DNA from: Clostridia bacterium | Lineage (GTDB): Bacteria > Bacillota > Clostridia > Oscillospirales > Acutalibacteraceae | NCBI GenBank assembly: GCA_017538005.1 | Contig: JAFYJR010000100.1 | Span: 1-12,644 of the forward strand | Direction of reading: 5' to 3' | DNA: 12,644 bases | Shown here: positions 6,941 to 12,644 of the stretch, one piece after another | How the letters are laid out: every line of letters begins with the position of its first letter | How positions within the stretch are numbered: position 1 is the first letter of the stretch | Program-made: the position numbers and the translations under genes | Notes under the pieces: model-generated | What the model was told of the DNA's origin: nothing | Databases searched by the model: none | The model's input: only the letters and a program-made list of their open reading frames with translations

Positions 6941-8377
6941 TCACTTTGTCCTTTCGTAGATGATTTTCGACTCTCCGCCGAATTTGGTTATGTCTTCTTT
7001 CGGAAGGTTGAGTTCCTCAGCAAGAATCTCAAGTACCTTGGATCCGCAGAAACCGCCCTGGCAGCGGCCCATGCCCGCACGTGTGCGGCGCTTGACGCCG
7101 TCAATGTCTATGGCGCCGGCCGGAGCCTTTATGGCGTCGCGGATCTCGCCTTCGGTGATGGTCTCGCAGCGGCAGATGACGCGCGCGTAGGCCGGATTTT
7201 CGGCTATCAGTGCTTCCTGTTTTTCCGGAGGAAGTTCACGGAAGACTACGGGAGCCTTTCTGCTCGGATTATAATTTGCTTTTTCAACAGGCTTGCCTAT
7301 GGTGTTTATTACCATTTCCTCAACATACTCCGCTATGGCGGGAGAGGAGGCAAGACCCGGAGACTCAATACCGATGAGGTTTATGAATTTGTCGTTGTCC
7401 TTTGCGGGAGTGATGATGAAGTCGTCATCGACATGGTGAGCGCGTATGCCGGCGAATGATGTGATCATGTCGCGTGTTGAGACAATCGGAACAGACTTCT
7501 GGGCTGTCGCGAAAATCTGACGCAGGGCGCCTACGCGTACTGACATGTCGTCGACATCGTCAACATTTACGGATGAAGGGCCGACGAGGATGTTGTGGTG
7601 GCAGGAGGGCGTTACGAGTACGCCTTTGCCCATCTCGTTCGGACACTGGAATATCGTATGAGAGCAGGTGCCGGCGCATGAGCGGTCAAGGAGTCCGTAT
7701 TCGCCGAGGCGGCCGATTACTTCGTATTCCTCGCCGTTGAATTTCTTTGCTATCTCGGCTGCGCCGAGACCGGCGGCGTTGATGACAACCTTTGCGGCAA
7801 CTTCGCAGCCGCATTTGCACTTGACTGAGAATACACCGTCAGCGAATGTTATGGCGTCGACATCGAAGTTGCGTTTAAACTCAACGCCGTTGCCGCAGGC
7901 GCATTCCGCCGCGGCTATCGCGAGCTCGTAGGGACTTACGATACCCGCGCTCTTTGCCCAAAGGGCGCCTTTTGCTTCTTCGGATATATTGGGCTCGAGC
8001 TCGCGCAGCTTCGCCGCGTCAATTATCTCCATATCCGGGACGCCGTTTGTGATGCCTCGGTCATAGAGAACTTTTATTGTCTCGAGTTCCTGATCATTGA
8101 ATGCCACTACAAGGGATCCGTTCTTTTCGTAGGGTACGAAAAGTTCCTTGCAGAGGTCTTCCATCAAAGCGCAGCCGCGAACATTCAGCTTCGCTTTCAT
8201 GGTACCGGACTGCGCGTCAAAGCCCGCGTGTACGATACCGCTGTTTGCCTTTGTGGTGCCCATGGCAACATCTGCCGTCTTTTCAATGAGCACGACATTC
8301 ATGTCGTACTTTGAAAAGGCGCGGGCGATGAGTGTGCCGACCACACCGGCGCCGATAATGGCTACATCGTAAACCAT
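6941..8377 (-). CDS. GlpA-like glycerol-3-phosphate-type dehydrogenase (DAO fold) with BFD-type [2Fe-2S] C-terminal domain
   Basis: This 478-residue FAD enzyme belongs to the family containing GlpA/GlpO and LhgO, which oxidise glycerol 3-phosphate or 2-hydroxy acids. The N-terminal GAGVVG (residues 9-14) binds FAD, followed by EKTADVAMGTTKANSGIVHAGFDA, the family's highly conserved stretch. The C-terminal domain has C402-x-C404 (VICRCETITEGEI) and C439-x4-C444 (GRCQGGFC), the four-cysteine ligand set of BFD-like [2Fe-2S] domains, as in anaerobic GlpA. The first gene of a tight operon with the GlpB-like and DUF1667 genes, it is most likely the substrate-oxidising subunit of a soluble or loosely membrane-bound dehydrogenase. 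The substrate is not proven; glpK and glpF are not in the window. The start is ATG 8377, with AAGGAG (8387-8392) nine bases upstream; an in-frame GTG at 8383 is only three bases from that site. Confidence 0.88.
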   Translation of the reverse strand: MVYDVAIIGAGVVGTLIARAFSKYDMNVVLIEKTADVAMGTTKANSGIVHAGFDAQSGTMKAKLNVRGCALMEDLCKELFVPYEKNGSLVVAFNDQELETIKVLYDRGITNGVPDMEIIDAAKLRELEPNISEEAKGALWAKSAGIVSPYELAIAAAECACGNGVEFKRNFDVDAITFADGVFSVKCKCGCEVAAKVVINAAGLGAAEIAKKFNGEEYEVIGRLGEYGLLDRSCAGTCSHTIFQCPNEMGKGVLVTPSCHHNILVGPSSVNVDDVDDMSVRVGALRQIFATAQKSVPIVSTRDMITSFAGIRAHHVDDDFIITPAKDNDKFINLIGIESPGLASSPAIAEYVEEMVINTIGKPVEKANYNPSRKAPVVFRELPPEKQEALIAENPAYARVICRCETITEGEIRDAIKAPAGAIDIDGVKRRTRAGMGRCQGGFCGSKVLEILAEELNLPKEDITKFGGESKIIYERTK

Positions 8378-8414
8378 ATACACTTACTCCTTCCGGAAAA
8401 AATAATCACACTAT

Positions 8415-8423
8415 ATTATACCA
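8415..8423 (-). promoter_or_regulatory. Extended -10 promoter of the GlpA-like operon
   Basis: On the minus strand TATAAT (8415-8420) is immediately preceded by TGG (8421-8423), giving an extended -10. No convincing TTGACA-like box lies 16-18 bases upstream, so the promoter may depend on the extended element or on an activator. Transcription from near 8408 would give a leader of about 30 bases containing the AAGGAG ribosome site. Confidence 0.6.
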
Positions 8424-8491
8424 TAAAGCCATAGGACATATTACACATAATTTTTAATAGGTTGTTGTGCATAACGCGGCAATTGCGACGG

Positions 8492-8520
8492 TTGATTTTA
8501 CAACTTAAATGTAATAGAAT
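8492..8520 (+). promoter_or_regulatory. SigA-type promoter of the hydrolase-DUF362 operon
   Basis: TTGATT (8492-8497) and TAGAAT (8515-8520) are separated by 17 bases on the plus strand. Transcription is expected near 8527, about 30 bases before the ATG at 8557. A 12-base perfect palindrome lies just downstream of the predicted start. Confidence 0.65.
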
Positions 8521-8532
8521 TAATGTGTATAT

Positions 8533-8544
8533 CTATGCGCATAG
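8533..8544. promoter_or_regulatory. Perfect 12-bp palindrome CTATGCGCATAG, candidate operator
   Basis: The palindrome begins about six bases after the predicted transcription start and overlaps the first two bases of the AGGAGG ribosome site (8543-8548) of the hydrolase gene. In this position a bound dimeric repressor could block transcription, and a hairpin could mask the ribosome site. The role is inferred from position only. Confidence 0.35.
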
Positions 8545-8556
8545 GAGGAATGCGAA

Positions 8557-9513
8557 ATGTCATTTGAATCAACCGTTCTCGGACTCGTTTTCAACGTTGA
8601 CAACTGGGCCAAGAAGCCTCTTATAGACCTTCGCGGCAAGTTCCCGGCAGTGAAAGATGAGTACGACATCACTTTCTGTGAAGAGAACCCTGTTGTCTGC
8701 AAGGCGGATCTCCATTACCCGGCATCAGCCGACGGTAAGCTGCCCGTCCTTCTGAACATCCACGGCGGCGGCTGGATTATCGGCGACAAGTCGAACAGCA
8801 CAAGCTACTGCCTTCAGATTGCGGACTCCGGTTTCTTCGTAATGAATATCAACTACGGTATGCCCGCAAAGATTCTGCCTCCGCTGTTCAACAAGGTTGA
8901 CCCGAAGGAGAATCACAGAGCGGATTGGCTCTGGCCTTATCCCATTCAGACTCATTTCAAGGCAATGAAGTGGCTCGAGGAGAACGCCGACAAGTACAAC
9001 CTTGATCTTTCCAAGGTTTTCGTATCAGGCGACTCGGCAGGTTCTCACATGACAGGTGTTGTATGCGCCTGCTTCTGCGATGACGACTACGCCAAGGCAC
9101 TCGGTGTTGAGAAGCCCTCGTTTGAACCGAAAGGTTATGTAATGAACTGCGGTATCTACAAGGTTTCATTCTATGAGCATATTCCAATCGGCCGCGCCAT
9201 GATGCAGAGCTTCACGGGATACAAGAAGATCAAAGAGTGCCCGCTCTACGCGCAGCTCAACCCGCTTCCTTACATCAATAAGAAGGCGAACAATGTACTG
9301 GTGTGCAAAGGACAGGCTGACATCATGACAATCTTCCAGTCCGACTGGATGAAGAAGAGACTTGATGAGGTCGGCGCGAATGCCGATATCTACGTAGGTC
9401 GCGGATTCCCGCTCTTCGCGTTCCACGACTTCATGTTCCTGACTTTCACAAAACAGTCAAAAGCATGCATGAAATATACAGCTGACTGGCTTAAAGCCAC
9501 GGCTGAAAAATAA
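8557..9513 (+). CDS. Alpha/beta hydrolase, hormone-sensitive-lipase (HSL) type esterase
   Basis: This 318-residue hydrolase fits the HSL/carboxylesterase branch. The oxyanion-hole motif HGGGW is at residues 69-73, and the nucleophile elbow GDSAG at 158-162 places Ser160 as nucleophile. The probable acid is Asp255 (KGQAD) and the catalytic His is His290 (AFHDF), so the triad appears complete. No signal peptide or membrane segment is evident, so it is probably cytoplasmic or membrane-peripheral. A Trp-rich cap-like insert (ENHRADWLWPYPIQTHF, 118-134) lies between the oxyanion and nucleophile motifs. AGGAGG (8543-8548) lies eight bases before the ATG. It is the first gene of the operon, 20 bases before the first small membrane protein. 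Expected action is ester hydrolysis of a lipid or small acyl ester; the substrate is unknown. Confidence 0.85.
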   Translation: MSFESTVLGLVFNVDNWAKKPLIDLRGKFPAVKDEYDITFCEENPVVCKADLHYPASADGKLPVLLNIHGGGWIIGDKSNSTSYCLQIADSGFFVMNINYGMPAKILPPLFNKVDPKENHRADWLWPYPIQTHFKAMKWLEENADKYNLDLSKVFVSGDSAGSHMTGVVCACFCDDDYAKALGVEKPSFEPKGYVMNCGIYKVSFYEHIPIGRAMMQSFTGYKKIKECPLYAQLNPLPYINKKANNVLVCKGQADIMTIFQSDWMKKRLDEVGANADIYVGRGFPLFAFHDFMFLTFTKQSKACMKYTADWLKATAEK

Positions 9514-9533
9514 AACTCACAGGGAGAAAAATT

Positions 9534-9848
9534 ATGTTCTATTTTCTTGGAAAAGTCGGTTGCGGCATTCTCTGGATCGGAAGCGCAATACTTGCACTCG
9601 TGAAGAAGAATCCCATCGGCGTAGCGCTTTTGGCGCTTATGCATGGTACCGAATACTTCCTCATCGGCCGTGATGTCGGTAAGGAGTACGGCGTAAAGAA
9701 GATCAAGGCTCTTCTCATGTGCCTCGCATTCGGTTTTACGTGGTGGTTGCCTCTTAAAAAGCAGATAGCCGCTGAGACATTGACAGAGGACGATTTTGTT
9801 CGTACGGATCATGACTTTACTATGCCGGATACGGGGGTGCGTGAATAA
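9534..9848 (+). CDS. Small membrane protein of the HxxE / FGFTWW family, copy 1
   Basis: This 104-residue protein belongs to no family I recognise. It has three hydrophobic segments (about 9-23, 26-45 and 58-74) joined by basic loops. Key features are LMHGTEYFLIG (35-45, His37 and Glu40) and MCLAFGFTWWLPLK (62-75), followed by a charged tail. It is a clear paralogue of the protein at 11835-12137, with about 65 of the first 88 residues identical without gaps, and a distant one of that at 11541-11822. The ribosome site GGGAG (9522-9526) lies seven bases upstream. Its TAA stop shares a base with the ATG of the following DUF362 gene (TAATG), which points to coupled translation and probable partnership. 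A membrane His/Glu pair could bind a metal, a cofactor or a polar lipid head, but this is speculation. Confidence 0.85.
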   Translation: MFYFLGKVGCGILWIGSAILALVKKNPIGVALLALMHGTEYFLIGRDVGKEYGVKKIKALLMCLAFGFTWWLPLKKQIAAETLTEDDFVRTDHDFTMPDTGVRE

Positions 9849-11515
9849 TGGCGGCAGTATATGAAAAGAACGCAGTAGTTATAACTCCTGCGCCTAAGCT
9901 CAACTATTTTCACAACAATGTAAGCCTTCCTTACTACTATGGCCGCGACGAATATGAGAGACGACCGGATGTTATCGCCATCAAGCAGACCGTAAGAAAG
10001 TCACTTGAGGATCTCGATAAGGAGACAGGCTGGAAGGCACAGTTTAAAGATAAGAAAATTCTTATCAAACCCAACCTCGTTTTCGTAACACCTCCGGGTG
10101 CGTATCGCTATGACTACGGTATTCCTCAGACAACAGACCCGCGTGTGTTTGACGCGGTTATGGAAGTCCTCAGCAATATCTGTTCGGACATCATCATAGG
10201 CGAGGGTTCGGGTATGGTTACCTGGTCCTATGCCCGTATGGCCGGTTATGACAGAATTGCAAAGAAGTACGGCTGCAAACTTCTCTACTTCGAGGAGCTG
10301 CCCACTGACCGTTATTTCTGCCCGAAGGCAGAGGTGGGACAGGAGGTCTATGTTCCGAAGATTATCTCCGAGGTAATCAAGGGCGAGCGTCTCTATGTCT
10401 CCGTTCCCAAGATGAAGACAAATATCTACACAGGTGTTACACTCGGCTTCAAAAACGCCATGGGTACTTTCTCATGCAACATGCGTTACAGAAACCACAC
10501 CTGGCAGATAGACAAGAAACTCTCTGACCTTCTTTATCTCTTCAAGCCCGACCTCACCGTTGTTGACGGTATCATAGGCGGCTGCGGCAACACTCCGGGT
10601 CCTAACTTCCCGGTACGCGTTGACAAGATTGTCACCGGTACAAACTCCGTTGAGGTTGACCGTGTTGTTACGGAGATGATGGGATTCGATCCCACAAAGA
10701 ACAAGCTCCTCATTGAGGCCGGAAAACGCGGCTTCGGTGATCCGAATGTCAAGATAGTCGGTAAGAAGGAAATTACTCCTTTCATTCCCGCTGAGCAGTC
10801 ACTTCTCACACCGAGATTTGAACGCAACTGGCCGGGTATCAACTATTTTGTCGGTCACACAAACGAGAGAGCCCCGAAACTTGAGAAACTCAACAACGAC
10901 CACGAATTCGCCATCGAGATGGAGAAGACCTGCGGCGGCGGATGCGTAGCGTCCCTCGGTACCACATTTGAAGTATTCTTCGGATCCTCAACCTATCCGC
11001 TTACGAAGAAGCGCAGCCTAAACATTATCGTAGGTAACGGCGCTGAGTTTGAGGGTAAGAAGTACTGGCTTGACAGAAACGGCAAGGCATATTCACTTGA
11101 AGATCTCAAGGCTCTTCCGGGTATGACTTATGTCTGCGGTGAGTGCTCCGCGCCTGCCAAGGATGCCGCAACACCGGGCTTCTGGATCCGCGGCTGCGGC
11201 GAGGTAAACAACCTTGCGTTCCGTCTTATCCTTGCGATGATGCCGGTTCTTCCCGGACAGTTTGACTTAAACAACCTCCACATAATACTCGCCGGTTTCA
11301 TCCGCAAGTATTTCATCAAACTGTTTATGGCTGCGAAGGGAACTCCCACCGAGCCTAACTTCGACGCGTACAACGACGGTCTCTTCACAATACCCGAACT
11401 CGCTGCTCGGAACCTCGACTGCGATTGGGTAGAGGCTCCCGTACCGCCGCTCACACTGGAACAGAGAATAGAGGCAATTAAGAACGTCAAGTTCCTTGCC
11501 AAGTTCTTATTCTGA
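9848..11515 (+). CDS. DUF362-domain protein, copy 1 (full length, 555 aa)
   Basis: The DUF362 domain spans roughly residues 70-300. Its blocks are visible: KPNLV (74-78), GEGSG (118-122), KMKTNIYTGVTLGFKNAMG (188-206), and VVDGIIGGCGNTPGP (238-252) followed by AGKRGFG (291-297). The biochemical role of DUF362 is not settled; many members carry ferredoxin domains, but this one does not. Instead a C-terminal part of about 255 residues carries cysteines at C362-x3-C366 (TCGGGC), C430-x2-C433 (VCGEC) and C450 (RGCGEV), which could hold a metal or Fe-S cluster. A hydrophobic stretch near 454-495 (LAFRLILAMMPVLPG and HIILAGFIRKYFIKLF) suggests membrane contact. The start overlaps the previous stop by one base, with only a weak G-rich ribosome site, so it probably depends on coupling to the small protein upstream. 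A second copy begins at 12154. Confidence 0.88.
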   Translation: MAAVYEKNAVVITPAPKLNYFHNNVSLPYYYGRDEYERRPDVIAIKQTVRKSLEDLDKETGWKAQFKDKKILIKPNLVFVTPPGAYRYDYGIPQTTDPRVFDAVMEVLSNICSDIIIGEGSGMVTWSYARMAGYDRIAKKYGCKLLYFEELPTDRYFCPKAEVGQEVYVPKIISEVIKGERLYVSVPKMKTNIYTGVTLGFKNAMGTFSCNMRYRNHTWQIDKKLSDLLYLFKPDLTVVDGIIGGCGNTPGPNFPVRVDKIVTGTNSVEVDRVVTEMMGFDPTKNKLLIEAGKRGFGDPNVKIVGKKEITPFIPAEQSLLTPRFERNWPGINYFVGHTNERAPKLEKLNNDHEFAIEMEKTCGGGCVASLGTTFEVFFGSSTYPLTKKRSLNIIVGNGAEFEGKKYWLDRNGKAYSLEDLKALPGMTYVCGECSAPAKDAATPGFWIRGCGEVNNLAFRLILAMMPVLPGQFDLNNLHIILAGFIRKYFIKLFMAAKGTPTEPNFDAYNDGLFTIPELAARNLDCDWVEAPVPPLTLEQRIEAIKNVKFLAKFLF

Positions 11516-11540
11516 TACAGCAAATTTCGGGAGAATAGCC

Positions 11541-11822
11541 ATGAAAAAGTTTTTGTTTAAATTATTCACTAAACTTGAGTATGTTGATTACGCTCTCGTA
11601 ATCTTACTCTGGGCGCTTGGTGCAATAGCCGCCATCTGCGGATTCCCGTGGATCACACTCGGTATTGTTGCGCTGCATGCATTTGAAACTGTTACAATAG
11701 GTCTCCGCGCCGGTATCAAAGGCGGCGAGGGTGTATTTTACAGCATTGCCATGTGCATGATGTTCGGCTTCACCTGGTGGGTACCGCTCAAGATGAAGAC
11801 CAATCAGGTATATTTTGATTAA
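11541..11822 (+). CDS. Small membrane protein of the HxxE / FGFTWW family, divergent copy 2
   Basis: This 93-residue membrane protein starts MKKFLFKLFTKLEYVDYALVILLWALG. It shares with its neighbours ALHAFETVTIG (44-54, His46 and Glu49) and MCMMFGFTWWVPLK (71-84). The distance from the His to the MC is 25 residues, exactly as in copies 1 and 3, but the rest differs and the charged tail after PLK is only nine residues. It has about three hydrophobic segments (14-33, 37-54 and 65-82). I chose ATG 11541, which has CGGGAG (11528-11533) seven bases upstream; an in-frame ATG at 11496 lies inside the DUF362 gene. It lies 25 bases after the first DUF362 gene and 12 bases before the next small gene. 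A hetero-oligomer with its paralogues is possible but only inferred. Confidence 0.8.
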   Translation: MKKFLFKLFTKLEYVDYALVILLWALGAIAAICGFPWITLGIVALHAFETVTIGLRAGIKGGEGVFYSIAMCMMFGFTWWVPLKMKTNQVYFD

Positions 11823-11834
11823 CACGGAGGCAAT

Positions 11835-12137
11835 ATGATTCAGGCAGTAGAATATTTAGGCTGCGGCATCCTCTGGATAGGCAGCATGATTCTGACAATA
11901 GTCAAGAAAAATCCCATAGGTATAGCAATTCTGTCCCTCATGCACGGTACGGAGTATTTCCTTATCGGCCGTGAGACAGCGAAGCAATACGGTGTAAAGA
12001 AGTCAAAGGCGCTTGTAATGTGCCTCACATTCGGTTTCACCTGGTGGCTTCCGCTTAAGCAGCAGATTGCCCGCGAAACACTGACAGAGCAGGATTTCGA
12101 ACTTACGGACGAGATCCTCGCGAAGTTCAATCACTGA
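11835..12137 (+). CDS. Small membrane protein of the HxxE / FGFTWW family, copy 3
   Basis: This 100-residue protein is a close paralogue of copy 1. They share GCGILWIGS, VKKNPIG, LMHGTEYFLIGR, FGFTWWLPLK and ETLTE in the same order without gaps; only the first eight residues and the last dozen diverge. It has three hydrophobic segments and the same His37/Glu40 pair. GGAGG (11826-11830) lies four bases before the ATG. The gene lies 16 bases before the second DUF362 gene, repeating the small-protein-then-DUF362 order of the first cassette. Function is unknown. Confidence 0.85.
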   Translation: MIQAVEYLGCGILWIGSMILTIVKKNPIGIAILSLMHGTEYFLIGRETAKQYGVKKSKALVMCLTFGFTWWLPLKQQIARETLTEQDFELTDEILAKFNH

Positions 12138-12153
12138 GAAGGAGGGAGACAAT

Positions 12154-12644
12154 ATGCCGGTAAAATATGAAAAGAACGCAGTTGTTATTACTCCTGCTCC
12201 GAAACTCAACTACCTGCACAACTATGTGCAGCTGCCTTACGACTACGGTCGTGACTCGTATGAGAAACGTCTCGACGTCATAGCCATAAAGCAGGCGGTA
12301 AGGAAATCCCTGACCGATCTCGACAAGGAGACCGGCTGGAAAGAGAAGTTTAAAGGACAGAAGGTCCTTATTAAACCGAACCTTGTTTTCGTAACTCCTA
12401 AGTCCGGTTATCGCTATGACTACGACATTCCTCAGACTACAGACCCCCGTGTTTTCGATGCCACGATGGAAGTTCTCTCAGAACTCTGTGACGACATCAT
12501 AATAGGTGAGGGCTCGGGTCTTGTCACATGGACTTACGCCAAGATGGCGGGCTATGACAGAATAGCGAAGAAGTACGGCGCGAAGCTCGTCTTCTTCGAG
12601 GAGCAGTCAATAGACCGCTATTTCTGCCCGAAGGCGGAGTGCGG
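12154..12644 (+). CDS. DUF362-domain protein, copy 2 (N-terminal part, cut by window edge)
   Basis: 163 complete codons are present and the frame is open to the window end. Aligned without gaps to copy 1, 128 of 163 residues are identical by my hand count. Conserved stretches include YEKNAVVITPAPKLNY, DVIAIKQ, KPNLVFVTP, IPQTTDPRVFDA, DDIIIGEGSG and MAGYDRIAKKYG. The KPNLV and GEGSG blocks of the DUF362 domain are intact; the KMKTN/TGVTL block and the C-terminal cysteine region are beyond the edge. A strong AAGGAGG ribosome site (12139-12145) lies eight bases before the ATG. Unlike copy 1 it is therefore equipped for independent translation. The role is unknown; it presumably acts on the same chemistry as copy 1 with a different specificity or in a complex with it. 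Confidence 0.9.
   Translation, partial: MPVKYEKNAVVITPAPKLNYLHNYVQLPYDYGRDSYEKRLDVIAIKQAVRKSLTDLDKETGWKEKFKGQKVLIKPNLVFVTPKSGYRYDYDIPQTTDPRVFDATMEVLSELCDDIIIGEGSGLVTWTYAKMAGYDRIAKKYGAKLVFFEEQSIDRYFCPKAEC

Noticed and set aside
8479..8486. Short palindrome GCAATTGC as an operator
   Set aside because: Eight bases is too short to stand out, and it is not repeated elsewhere in the control region.
11496..11540. N-terminal extension of the middle small membrane protein from ATG 11496
   Set aside because: It lies within the DUF362 coding sequence and has no ribosome site. ATG 11541 has CGGGAG upstream and gives a normal MKKFLFKLF start.
1..12644. CRISPR arrays, tRNA/rRNA genes, insertion sequences or phage genes
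   Set aside because: No spaced direct repeats, cloverleaf-type sequence, transposase or phage motifs were seen; the only large repeat is the duplicated coding cassette.

Overview
The window reads as chromosomal DNA of an anaerobic bacterium, most likely a member of the Clostridia (Bacillota). The support is strong GGAGG-type ribosome sites, TTG starts behind good SD sequences, SigA-type promoters with 17-base spacers, an AsnA-type asparagine synthetase, and a GlpA-like / GlpB-like / DUF1667 gene trio of the kind common in anaerobic Firmicutes. The phylum is inferred and no species is claimed. I see no phage, IS, CRISPR, tRNA or rRNA. Genes are densely packed and no gene-free stretch exceeds about 180 bases.

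Layout. (1) 1-663, minus: asnA, truncated by the window edge. It is divergent from (2) 792-1478, plus: a YhhN/TMEM86-type membrane protein. Their two promoters overlap between 696 and 742. A bidirectional terminator at 1482-1508 separates this gene from (3) 1520-2050, minus: an unrecognised multi-pass membrane protein. (4) 2137-4270, plus: a two-gene operon of an unrecognised six-TM protein followed by a stand-alone condensation-type acyltransferase with an HxxxDG motif. Genes 3 and 4 diverge from a compact region where two near-consensus promoters interlock. A second bidirectional terminator lies at 4281-4309. (5) 8377-4308, minus: a four-gene operon of GlpA-like dehydrogenase with a BFD-type [2Fe-2S] tail, GlpB-like flavoprotein, DUF1667 cysteine protein and a VTT/DedA-type membrane protein. 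(6) 8557 to the window end, plus: an operon of an HSL-type alpha/beta hydrolase, a small membrane protein, a DUF362 protein, two more related small membrane proteins, and a second DUF362 protein cut by the window edge.

The most interesting part is the right third. A cassette [about 100-aa membrane protein + DUF362 protein] is present twice in tandem, with a third, diverged member of the small-protein family between the copies. The small proteins share an H-x2-E-x3-IG segment and an MC-x2-FGFTWW-x-PLK segment at fixed spacing. I do not recognise this family. Together with the hydrolase it looks like an uncharacterised membrane-associated system, divergent from a glycerol-3-phosphate-type dehydrogenase operon.

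Several neighbours (YhhN, VTT protein, G3P-dehydrogenase-like complex, hydrolase, acyltransferase) belong to families that handle lipids or glycerol phosphate. A lipid-related theme is therefore possible, but this is inference from families and proximity.
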